From an uncultured Mediterranea sp. (GTDB taxonomy: Bacteria; Bacteroidota; Bacteroidia; Bacteroidales; Bacteroidaceae), in the NCBI GenBank assembly GCA_945879145.1, contig CAMCUZ010000003.1:28064-92063 (forward strand): a stretch of DNA of 64,000 nucleotides. Direction: 5' to 3'. The notes under the pieces are model-generated. The model was not told where the DNA came from and did no database searches. It saw only the letters and a program-made list of their open reading frames with translations. Shown one piece after another: positions 53,832 through 61,185 of the stretch; within the stretch, counting starts at the first letter, position 1, and every line of letters starts with the position of its first letter. The translations under genes and the position numbers were made by a program.

Positions 53832-54397
53832 GGGAAAACAATGGGAAAACACATTGCTTTTGAAAACTTCCTGATTTTCTGCTAAACTTGGCATCGTATC
53901 AATCCAAGTAAAGCATGTAAATAAGGTCTCTCGGAGTATCATAATTGCGTGGGAAAACAGTAGGGAAAACAAGTTTCTGTCTATTTTTCCTCTTTCAAGT
54001 ACACATTTTCATTCTTCATTTTTGGGGTGTTCCACAATCGCGTGCACCTCAATTTTTTATTTCCACCTTGTACAAGATAATCATCGTGCCGTATGACTCG
54101 CCTTAGAGTTATGCGGCTCATTTTGTATGTCCCTATATCAAAAGCGCTTGTTACCCCCCCCTATTTTTCAGTCTTTTGTCTTGCCTAAATCTTAAAATGT
54201 ATTTCAAAACCATACAGAAAAAACTTGTTCAATTTTTGGCGTATAGCACCCTTAATTCTTCATCGGCTTAAACAGACTACCTTTGCCTTCGAATTCCAAA
54301 TCAGGGGAGTTCAAAGATGGTTCATGAACCGAAAAAGAATGTTTAACCGGAACGTCAGGAAGTACAACTGACGGACCACAAAAAAGAATTAGGTGTT
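53832..54397. repeat. Non-coding left end of the element with paired GGGAAAAC repeats
   Basis: GGGAAAAC occurs at 53832, 53843, 53951 and 53963, i.e. two pairs with 11- and 12-base internal spacing about 120 bases apart. This looks like integrase or excisionase arm-binding sites. No gene is seen in the 566 bases. A TACCTTTG element (54278-54285) probably drives the DUF3853 operon, and its leader contains the perfect palindrome GGTTCATGAACC (54319-54330). Confidence 0.55.
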
Positions 54398-54712
54398 ATG
54401 ACAAGATTAGTTACAATAGAGCAATTGCTTGAAAAGCCCATCTGCATGATGTCGGGCGAGGAGTTTGTTCTGCTTCTCCAAAACGCTGAGAAGCAACCGG
54501 CAAAGGTACCTGCCGAGGTGGTACTAGAGAGACATTACGAATATGGCATAGCTGGCATTGCCAAGATTTTCGGCTGTAGCATACCCACTGCCAACAGAAT
54601 CAAGAAGAGCGGCGTTATTGACTCCGCTATCACTCAAATGGGGCGCAAGATAGTCATTGACTCCGAGTTGGCATTGAGCCTTGCTAAGGATGCTGGAACG
54701 CTGAAAGATTAA
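54398..54712 (+). CDS. DUF3853 family protein
   Basis: 104 residues. The N-terminus LEKPICMMSGEEFVLLLQ and the HTH-like YEYGIAGIAKIFGCSIPTAN with RIKKSGVIDSAITQMGRKIV match DUF3853, a small DNA-binding-type family common at the left end of Bacteroidales mobilizable and conjugative elements. It may regulate excision or replication. It is the first gene after the tRNA and is followed by the next gene after 12 bases. Confidence 0.85.
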   Translation: MTRLVTIEQLLEKPICMMSGEEFVLLLQNAEKQPAKVPAEVVLERHYEYGIAGIAKIFGCSIPTANRIKKSGVIDSAITQMGRKIVIDSELALSLAKDAGTLKD

Positions 54713-54724
54713 ATCAATACCCTT

Positions 54725-55171
54725 ATGACGTACATTGATTATATGAATCAGTTTTGGCGTGTCGCATCGGTTCGTCCGATACCAGCAAGCGAAGTGGCTA
54801 TGTATGCATTCCTCGTAAACGAGTGCAACTTGCGCTACTGGAAGATGCCAGTACCATGCCCTACATATTATATCTGTGAGTCACTGCATTTATCGAAGCA
54901 GACTGTCATGACTGCCAGAAGACATCTTGCAGAGAAAGGTCTTATCAAATTTGACAACGGAAAGTCACGTTTCCTACCGTCCAATTACTACCTGCTGGAG
55001 TTGACGGCAGACTTGATGCATGGCTTGACGCTTAATAATAAAGATAAAGACAAAGATTATATTAAAGGTCAAACTCAAAATCCTAATTATGATACAAGTT
55101 CCATCAAATATAGACGTAGGCCAATTGAAGTCCGTACTGCTTCAGCGGAGGATTATGAAGCAGCTTTTTAG
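54725..55171 (+). CDS. Winged-helix replication-type protein of the element
   Basis: 148 residues. YICESLHLSKQTVMTARRHLAEKGLIKFDNGKSR forms a clear winged helix, and NQFWRVASVRPIPASEVAMYAFL precedes it, a pattern in DnaD-like or primosomal proteins of Bacteroidetes elements. The C-terminus is polar and repetitive (NNKDKDKDY). Likely helps start replication or partner with the following ATPase, whose gene overlaps it by 17 bases. No catalytic motif is visible. Confidence 0.7.
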   Translation: MTYIDYMNQFWRVASVRPIPASEVAMYAFLVNECNLRYWKMPVPCPTYYICESLHLSKQTVMTARRHLAEKGLIKFDNGKSRFLPSNYYLLELTADLMHGLTLNNKDKDKDYIKGQTQNPNYDTSSIKYRRRPIEVRTASAEDYEAAF

Positions 55172-55763
55172 GTTGCCGATGTCAGCAGAACAGGCATACA
55201 ACTGTCTGCTTGCCGCAACTATAGCAGAAGTAGAGTTCCGTCATCGCAGTTTCTATGAGAATAATGATAACAAGGCTCAACTGCGCCAAATGGCTGACTG
55301 GCTAACGAGTGGCAGCAGCAAGTTCGGCATATTGCTATGCGGCGGATGTGGTAATGGAAAAAGCACCTTGCTTAAGGCGTTTCAGCAACTGCTGAACTAT
55401 CTCGCCATTCCGATGCATGACGGTCAAGGCAACTATGGCATACAGATTACCGATGCCAAATTTGTTGCTCATCTTGCCAGAACTGACTACTCAGCATTCC
55501 TCCGACTATCTCATAAGGACATGCTCGGCGTTGATGACCTTGGCACCGAGCCGCAGGAGGTCATGGATTTCGGCAACGTCGTGACTCCTGTCATTGACTT
55601 GCTGACAAAACGGTATGATGAGCAGCTGTTCACCATCATCACCACCAATCTTACGCCCAAGCAGATTCGTGACCATTATGGCGACCGCATCGCCGACAGA
55701 CTTAATGAGATGGTAGAGAAAATAGTATTTACCAATGGTACTTATCGTACTAACAAATCTTAA
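55155..55763 (+). CDS. DnaC/IstB-like ATPase of the element
   Basis: 202 residues from the ATG at 55155, preceded by GGAGGATT, a good ribosome site; a longer reading would begin at 55089. Walker A is LLCGGCGNGKSTLL, Walker B is MLGVDDLGTEP, and TIITTNLTPKQIRDHYGDRIADRL contains the sensor and arginine-finger region. This is the AAA+ helicase-loader type that places DnaB on origins. It overlaps the upstream winged-helix gene by 17 bases and probably functions with it in element replication. Confidence 0.85.
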   Translation: MKQLFRLPMSAEQAYNCLLAATIAEVEFRHRSFYENNDNKAQLRQMADWLTSGSSKFGILLCGGCGNGKSTLLKAFQQLLNYLAIPMHDGQGNYGIQITDAKFVAHLARTDYSAFLRLSHKDMLGVDDLGTEPQEVMDFGNVVTPVIDLLTKRYDEQLFTIITTNLTPKQIRDHYGDRIADRLNEMVEKIVFTNGTYRTNKS

Positions 55764-55775
55764 AACCCAAATTAC

Positions 55776-56705
55776 ATGGAAATGGAAAAGAAACATTATT
55801 GCTTCACGCTGTCAGAAGAACAGCTGAAATTCCTGCGTAGCAAGAAATACAAGATTGACCGCATGGAATGCTTCATGTCACTTGTAGAACTCGCTGAACG
55901 TGATACGAAATTGGTGTCGATAAGTAAGACCCAACAGGTTGAGATATTGCGCGGGCAAGTGATGGTTGACAATACCCAACTCGCCAAACTTTGGAACAAA
56001 GACCGCAAGACAGTTCCAAAGATTATAGAGGCTATGGAATCGTTGGGTATTTCCTCTTCGCAGAAGGTGGGTGAGAACCGCATCCACACGCTTCACTCCC
56101 TGTCGGGTTGGTATGTGAATGGTCAATTCTACGGAAATAGCTTTGCCCAGAAACGCTATGCGGAGAAGAATGCCATCACGCACAAGGAGGTCCCGCCTGT
56201 CAGGGTTATTACGGTTGAGAGTCCAGACGACACAAACAAGGACGGCTGTGTTTCTCCACAACACAGCAACAATTTCCCTATCGGTAATGAGGATAAGGTT
56301 TCTTCTGCCGATGCAGTCGTGTCACAGCCGACACCATAATCTAATGATAGTGGCAATGTGGATAATTCTCATTCGGACGTAAAATCTTCCGATACCTCTC
56401 TGAATAACATTCCCCTTCCGTCCGACATCATAACTGTTTCCTCTATTAAAGTCTATGACAATATGAACGGAGGGAAAGGAAAAGAGCTATCATCCAAACA
56501 GTAAGAAGAGTTCGCTTACATCCAGACGATAGCCCATCGTCTGGTTACAGTAGCTTACAAATGGTTGCTGGCGGCAACGCCCATAACAGCTGCAATAGCG
56601 ATGAATGACGTACCACAGGAAACAGGTCTGCGACCTGCACCGTCCATCTATACCAAGGGAAGCTTGCCGATGCTGGACGCAAGTCAAACCCAAACAGACT
56701 CCTAA
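55776..56705 (+). pseudogene. DNA-binding-type element gene with two in-frame TAA codons
   Basis: The first reading, 55776-56339, gives 187 residues: KKHYCFTLSEEQLKFLRSKKY, a winged-helix-like MVDNTQLAKLWNKDRKTV and a polar tail ending SQPTP, then TAA. In the same frame, open sequence continues (SNDSGNVDNSHSDVKSSD to KGKELSSKQ), a second TAA at 56502, and then EEFAYIQTIAHRLVTVAYKW and AATPITAAIAMNDVPQE to a third stop at 56703. The codons after each stop look protein-coding, including a hydrophobic segment. The ancestral protein was probably about 310 residues. The 187-residue form may still be made. Confidence 0.72.
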
Positions 56706-56728
56706 GCCCTAATGGGAATCTCGCAGTT

Positions 56729-56757
56729 AAAAGTGCCGTCAATTTAGAGGTACTTTT
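56729..56757. other. Candidate origin of transfer (oriT) inverted repeat
   Basis: AAAAGTGCC (56729-56737), an 11-base loop and GGTACTTTT (56749-56757) form an inverted repeat with one mismatch in the 192-base non-coding gap directly upstream of the mob operon. The gap also contains the direct repeat CTCGCAG/CTCGCAG near 56825-56840. Position and form fit an oriT; no nic site can be fixed. Confidence 0.45.
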
Positions 56758-56897
56758 CAAGAAATCCTTTTGTAGTACAAAACAGGTGTCCCCGTTTCTG
56801 TCCTCCCAAAAGTTTCTTTAGCTACTCGCAGGCTCGCAGACCGTGTCCTTTTTATTAACTGTTTTACAATCATCCCATTTTATCAGAACGAAGTAAC

Positions 56898-57293
56898 ATG
56901 AAGAAAAAACAGATTACAAAGAAACCACAGACCAGAGTGCACGCCTTCAGGTGTACTGATGAAGTCTGGTCAAAGCTCAAAGAGAAAGCCAAATCTTGTG
57001 GACTTAGCCTAAATCGCTATCTCACCGAGACAGGCTTGAAGCACCACCCACGGAAACGACTCACCAAGGAAGAAGTCGATGCCCTCAATTCGCTTGTTTT
57101 TGCCAGGACGGATTTAATAAAAGTCAGCAGCGTCCTTCTAGGCAAAACGGAAGTGGAAAAGTTGAAACTCTTCAAGTCGGAGAAGTTCATGTCGTGGTGG
57201 CTAAAGGCAAGTACGGAACTAATCCGACATTGGTACAGCATCGAGAGCAACATCACTTCTCCTGTACTGACCAAGGAAGGAGGTGCATCATGA
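56898..57293 (+). CDS. Mobilization accessory protein (MobC/NikA-like)
   Basis: 131 residues. A basic N-terminus (MKKKQITKKPQTRVHAFRC) leads into a ribbon-helix-helix-like segment (TDEVWSKLKEKAKSCGLSLN, RYLTETGLKHHPRKRL). Proteins of this kind bind oriT and recruit the relaxase. Its stop overlaps the relaxase ATG as ATGA, which supports a joint role. It directly follows the candidate oriT. Confidence 0.82.
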   Translation: MKKKQITKKPQTRVHAFRCTDEVWSKLKEKAKSCGLSLNRYLTETGLKHHPRKRLTKEEVDALNSLVFARTDLIKVSSVLLGKTEVEKLKLFKSEKFMSWWLKASTELIRHWYSIESNITSPVLTKEGGAS

Positions 57294-58534
57294 TTATGCT
57301 CGCAAGCGTTGTGTCCTACGGTGGCAATGCCGTGAGGTACGCACTGGAAAAAGAGAAGGCAAAGTTGGTCAAGATCAACCACATGCCTGATGGCATCGAC
57401 ACGACCGCCATCTGGTACATGATGAAGCATCATTGTGAACTCCATCAACAGGACAGAACGGTGGGGAGGAAGTTGGAACGCTTTATGGTGCAGTTTGTAA
57501 TTTCACCCTCAAAGGAGGAGGCAAAGAACTTCACCATGAATGATTGGGCGAACCTCGGTGATGAAGCATTGGAATCTTTGGATGCCGTCGGACTTATCCC
57601 CAAGGGAATGGGTAGACAGGTCAAGACTAATTTCCGTAGCTCCATGAATGTGTCGGGGTTACATTCCGACTCGAAATCGGGAACGCTGCACCTTCATCTT
57701 GATTGCTGCCGTGTCGACCTTGATGGCAACACCAATGACGTCCACGATATTCACGACCGAGCAATGATGGCTGCGGAGATTATCAACATGAGGCATGGCT
57801 GGAAGCAGTCCGAGGAAATACGTGATATGCGTAAACAAGAGATTGAGGACTTCTGCGAATATACCCTTCAGAAGATGCAGGAGTTTGACATTGACTTCTA
57901 CTTCAAGATGCTTCGGATGAAGGGCTATGAGGTGGCACCTCGCTACGACAAGAGCAAGCGCCTTGTTGGCTACACCATCGGCAAGAATGCCTCAGTGTTC
58001 AAGGCTTCAGAGATTGGTCGCAGGTTCATGGCAACGCAACTTGAAGCCACTTGGAAGAAGTACCATCCGAAACCTACCCAAGTCAGGATGAAGCCAGCAG
58101 CACCCTCCGTTACACAAAGCATCCGTCCAGTTCGTCCGACAGCCCAGACAACGAAACCTACCCGGACCAAAGCCTCGCCTATTACCCAGCCGAAGGCAGA
58201 GACTTCCTTCACCTTTTATAATATCAACACACCGCAAGGCACAAAGATGGTCAAGATTCCAAACATTGTTAAGGACATCTTCATTAACGAGGCTCAGATA
58301 CCAGAAGGCAACGATGCTGCCACTATTGAGAATGTTGCAATGCTTCTCTTTGCAGGATACATCGATGCTGCCACATCCATGTCTGAATCTTGTGGAGGTG
58401 GCGGTGGTTCAGCCCCTGAGTCTGATTGGGACAAGAAGGACGACGAGGACGATTTGAAGTTTGCCCGTCGCTGTCTCAATATGGCCCATTCAATGTGTAA
58501 AACAAAGTCAGTTAAACGCGGCTACCACCGCTAA
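57290..58534 (+). CDS. Relaxase/mobilization nuclease
   Basis: 414 residues from the ATG at 57290, preceded by AAGGAGG. The N-terminal relaxase domain has the conserved opening SYGGNAVRYALEKEKAK, MVQFVISPSKEE and the metal-binding histidine motif GTLHLHLDCCRVDLDGN. The C-terminal part is Pro/Thr/Lys-rich (TQSIRPVRPTAQTTKPTRTK) with a Gly run. It would nick oriT and lead the transferred strand. It sits in the mobC-relaxase-coiled-coil operon; transfer proteins are not encoded in the window, so mobilization would rely on a helper element. Confidence 0.88.
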   Translation: MIMLASVVSYGGNAVRYALEKEKAKLVKINHMPDGIDTTAIWYMMKHHCELHQQDRTVGRKLERFMVQFVISPSKEEAKNFTMNDWANLGDEALESLDAVGLIPKGMGRQVKTNFRSSMNVSGLHSDSKSGTLHLHLDCCRVDLDGNTNDVHDIHDRAMMAAEIINMRHGWKQSEEIRDMRKQEIEDFCEYTLQKMQEFDIDFYFKMLRMKGYEVAPRYDKSKRLVGYTIGKNASVFKASEIGRRFMATQLEATWKKYHPKPTQVRMKPAAPSVTQSIRPVRPTAQTTKPTRTKASPITQPKAETSFTFYNINTPQGTKMVKIPNIVKDIFINEAQIPEGNDAATIENVAMLLFAGYIDAATSMSESCGGGGGSAPESDWDKKDDEDDLKFARRCLNMAHSMCKTKSVKRGYHR

Positions 58535-58546
58535 AATCACAAAACT

Positions 58547-59152
58547 ATGATTAGAAAAAGCAGAAACAATAAAATTCCGCCTGTGCCTGAGCAGAGCAGA
58601 GATCAGCTTGACTTCGACGAAATGATGAGCGAAGCTAAAGATGAAATTCAGGAACGTGATGCCGAAGACGCCATCATCAGCCGTGTGCCGGAACTAAAGC
58701 AGTTGAGTAGCAACATCGACAAGGCAACCAATACTTTTGCAAATGCCAGGCTTGGTCTGGAATCGGCCATCCAGCAGTACCAACGTGCTGAAAACAAGTT
58801 GGGCAACGCTGTTACGACCATCAGTGACAAGCTTGACAACATCAACACACATATTGATAATGCAATAGAGAATGCGCCCACAAAGTTGAAAGTGACAGTA
58901 ACGCTATGTGATGTGGATTGGCAGAAAATACAAGACCTGCTCCGCAAGCAGCGAGAATGGTTAATCAACCAATCACAAACAACTGTTCAGAGTGTCAATG
59001 CCATGTTAGTCGAAGAGCGTAAGAAAGCCATGAACCGCTACAAGGAATACGATGGCTGCTACCTCGGGCATTATGCCCAATGGTTCTTTTGGTTCTTCTT
59101 CACCATTGGCTTCTCTGTGGTGGCAGGAGGTATCGCCATGCTGATAGCGTAG
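58547..59152 (+). CDS. Third mobilization-operon protein: coiled coil with C-terminal membrane anchor
   Basis: 201 residues. After a polar N-terminus, ELKQLSSNIDKATNTFANAR through LDNINTHIDNAIENA is a heptad-rich coiled coil, then a basic helical part, and a single C-terminal membrane helix (WFFWFFFTIGFSVVAGGIAM). Comparable proteins follow relaxase genes in Bacteroidales mobilizable elements and may tie the relaxosome to the membrane or coupling protein. It starts 12 bases after the relaxase and ends at a strong terminator. Confidence 0.72.
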   Translation: MIRKSRNNKIPPVPEQSRDQLDFDEMMSEAKDEIQERDAEDAIISRVPELKQLSSNIDKATNTFANARLGLESAIQQYQRAENKLGNAVTTISDKLDNINTHIDNAIENAPTKLKVTVTLCDVDWQKIQDLLRKQREWLINQSQTTVQSVNAMLVEERKKAMNRYKEYDGCYLGHYAQWFFWFFFTIGFSVVAGGIAMLIA

Positions 59153-59165
59153 CAATATGGGCCGT

Positions 59166-59216
59166 AATCAAGAGGAAACCACCTCCGTAAATTGCTACGG
59201 TGGTTTCCTCTTGATT
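59166..59216. terminator. Bidirectional terminator between the mob operon and the cargo genes
   Basis: AATCAAGAGGAAACCACC and its complement GGTGGTTTCCTCTTGATT pair over 18 bases, with CCGTA/TACGG extending the stem past a 2-base bulge. It separates convergent genes and its last base is the end of the AlbA-type gene's stop codon. Confidence 0.88.
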
Positions 59217-60802
59217 TATTCCAGAACCTCCCAATGCCCTCCAAAGTCACCGCCAACACGCCGAATCATATTATTCTTTCTCAGTTTCTTTGTATTCCAA
59301 TATACACCATCCTCCGTGATACCACAGGCTACTGCAAGTTCCTTATTAGTTATTTGAGGGTTCTCCCTCATCAGTCTTATTATTTTCTCCGCCGTTTTCT
59401 CCGTAGTTTTTTTGGAACTCTCCGTAGCTGTCTCCGTAGTTTTTTCACCTGTCTCCGTAGTTCTCTCCGTAGTAGTAACCGTAACCCTTTCCGTAGCGGC
59501 AGAACCGTTTCTCTCATCAATATCAGAATCTGGCTTGGTGCCACAACCTGCATGTATAGGGATATGGATGAGGAATGTCAGACGATCATCCGTAGTCTCA
59601 AAGGTAGCACGGGGAGAACCATTAACAGCCAATTTCTCTTGTATAGTGGGTACTCCAGTTGAACGCCCTTCCGTCAAGTCCAATTCTTTCAAGAAGTCAC
59701 CCAAGCGACGATTACGATAACGGCGACTCTTCAAACTGTCGCCCTTTTCAATAGCTGACATAGGAATGCTACGGTCAGGACCAGGGCAGTTGAGAATGGT
59801 GATGCCGTCAGGTTCAATGGTTATCTCCACAGGTTCATGTTGCAGGTAATCTCTATGATACATTGAGTTGACTACAGCCTCCTCCAAAGCATCATACGGA
59901 TAGTTCCAAAAGCGGTTGGCTTCCTGCTGACCAGACACTTTCTGCACCGTTTCAAATAGGACATTCGTTTCCAGATAATCCATTGTCTGCTTGATAATCT
60001 GCGGAACACTTCCTTTGAATGTCTTTTCCGTGAAGTTATGTGGATTCTTCACTTTTCCTTCGGGAAACGTTACCACATCTATCTGTGTATAAGGAAAGAA
60101 CTTCTCTGGATGCTCACAGAACATCATCGCTGCCACATTCTTGATTATGCGATTCTCTGTTGGCCCAGTCATCAGTTCCATTTGCTCCAGTGTTTCTGGC
60201 ACAGGTTGGGTAAATAGCGAAGCCTCCAGTTTACTGCCGATGGTGGCAAGATAGTCACGAAGCAACACCATAGAGATGTCACCCATGGCAATACTCGGGT
60301 TCGGGCGTTCATCGAAAGGCACACGGTTTGTCATATCCCTCAGTTCGTCCAGCACTTCGCCTTTGGCAATGATGCTGCTCGAACCGCTGCGAATGTAATA
60401 CCGCATCTGCTTCGCTTTTGCCGTCACATCCTGAGGAATGGCATAAGGTCGGTTTACTCCAGACGGTGCCCATATCACCAACACCTGCTGCCCGTCCACC
60501 TCCTCCACAGAAGTTCGCGGCAGATAATAAGGGTCGAACATGTTGTTGAACCCAACCATCTGTTTCAAGATTCCGTCCACATCTTCAATGTTGATACCAG
60601 TGACGGGTCTTTTAGCGATACCATATTCATTCTCTTCAACACCCACGAGCACATAACCGCCTCCGAGGTTGTCAAAATCGTTAGCAAAGGCACAGATACT
60701 GTGGTAAATATCCACAGGGTTCCAGCCTTTCTTGAACTCAATCCTGCTTCCCTCGACTTTCCGCTTGTTTAGTAAGTCTTCTATGTTAATTGGTAGTGCC
60801 AT
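59216..60802 (-). CDS. AlbA_2/Schlafen-type ATP-binding protein
   Basis: 528 residues. The N-terminal AlbA_2 domain has EGSRIEFKKGWNPVDIYHSI, CAFANDFDNLGGGYVLVGVE and YYIRSGSSSI. The middle HATPase_c_4 (divergent AAA_4) part contains YDALEEAVVNSMYHRDYLQH and ILNCPGPDRSI. A low-complexity Thr/Glu linker (TERTTETGEKTTETATESS) leads to a C-terminal winged helix (RLMRENPQITNKELAVACGI). Such proteins are found on mobile islands; they are annotated as regulators or helicases, and some sit in defence islands. The linker is encoded by repeats of CTCCGTAG (about 59390-59500 on the plus strand), so its length may vary. It lies 77 bases below the TerB-like gene. Confidence 0.85.
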   Translation of the reverse strand: MALPINIEDLLNKRKVEGSRIEFKKGWNPVDIYHSICAFANDFDNLGGGYVLVGVEENEYGIAKRPVTGINIEDVDGILKQMVGFNNMFDPYYLPRTSVEEVDGQQVLVIWAPSGVNRPYAIPQDVTAKAKQMRYYIRSGSSSIIAKGEVLDELRDMTNRVPFDERPNPSIAMGDISMVLLRDYLATIGSKLEASLFTQPVPETLEQMELMTGPTENRIIKNVAAMMFCEHPEKFFPYTQIDVVTFPEGKVKNPHNFTEKTFKGSVPQIIKQTMDYLETNVLFETVQKVSGQQEANRFWNYPYDALEEAVVNSMYHRDYLQHEPVEITIEPDGITILNCPGPDRSIPMSAIEKGDSLKSRRYRNRRLGDFLKELDLTEGRSTGVPTIQEKLAVNGSPRATFETTDDRLTFLIHIPIHAGCGTKPDSDIDERNGSAATERVTVTTTERTTETGEKTTETATESSKKTTEKTAEKIIRLMRENPQITNKELAVACGITEDGVYWNTKKLRKNNMIRRVGGDFGGHWEVLE

Positions 60803-60879
60803 ATTCTTATAACGTCTTATTGCTTAATGTTATTATGATTCGTTCTGCTCTTTGTCCCATCTGCCGTATTATTAATTGG

Positions 60880-61185
60880 TCAAATAAATATTTGATTAAT
60901 GATTTCTATTTCCTTTGGATGTATTATTCCATCAGCCTCAGCCATTCCAGTAAACAAAGTCTTTGCAAAAGTTTTATTCTCATCGGACATTCCACAGATA
61001 ATAAGTTTTGATTGTATATCATCAATGTTTGAAATGTCCTCTATATCATGGATTGTTATAGAAAAGTCACTATATGTTTGATTCATATATTCCTCTTCTT
61101 TAGGATGAATAATGCCATCTGCTTTCATTATGTGAGAAAGCACTTTTACAATGGCATATTTTTCTATTGTTGTAAAACTATTCAT
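60880..61185 (-). CDS. TerB-like protein with duplicated ADGxIHPKE motif
   Basis: 101 residues, two halves each containing MxxADGIIHPKE (about residues 20-30 and 81-92) followed by an acidic helix, the metal-binding pattern of TerB/TerB-like domains. TerB domains occur in tellurite-resistance and phage-defence gene sets, often as partners of helicase or ATPase proteins. Here the ATG lies inside the stop codon of the methyltransferase-helicase gene (ATGA overlap), so translation is coupled and a joint function is likely. Composition is AT-rich like the neighbour. Confidence 0.75.
   Translation of the reverse strand: MNSFTTIEKYAIVKVLSHIMKADGIIHPKEEEYMNQTYSDFSITIHDIEDISNIDDIQSKLIICGMSDENKTFAKTLFTGMAEADGIIHPKEIEIINQIFI

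Noticed and set aside
55776..56705. Reassignment of TAA to an amino acid in the element
   Set aside because: Other genes of the same element, such as DUF3853, end at TAA where their families end, so recoding is not supported; decay or readthrough is simpler.
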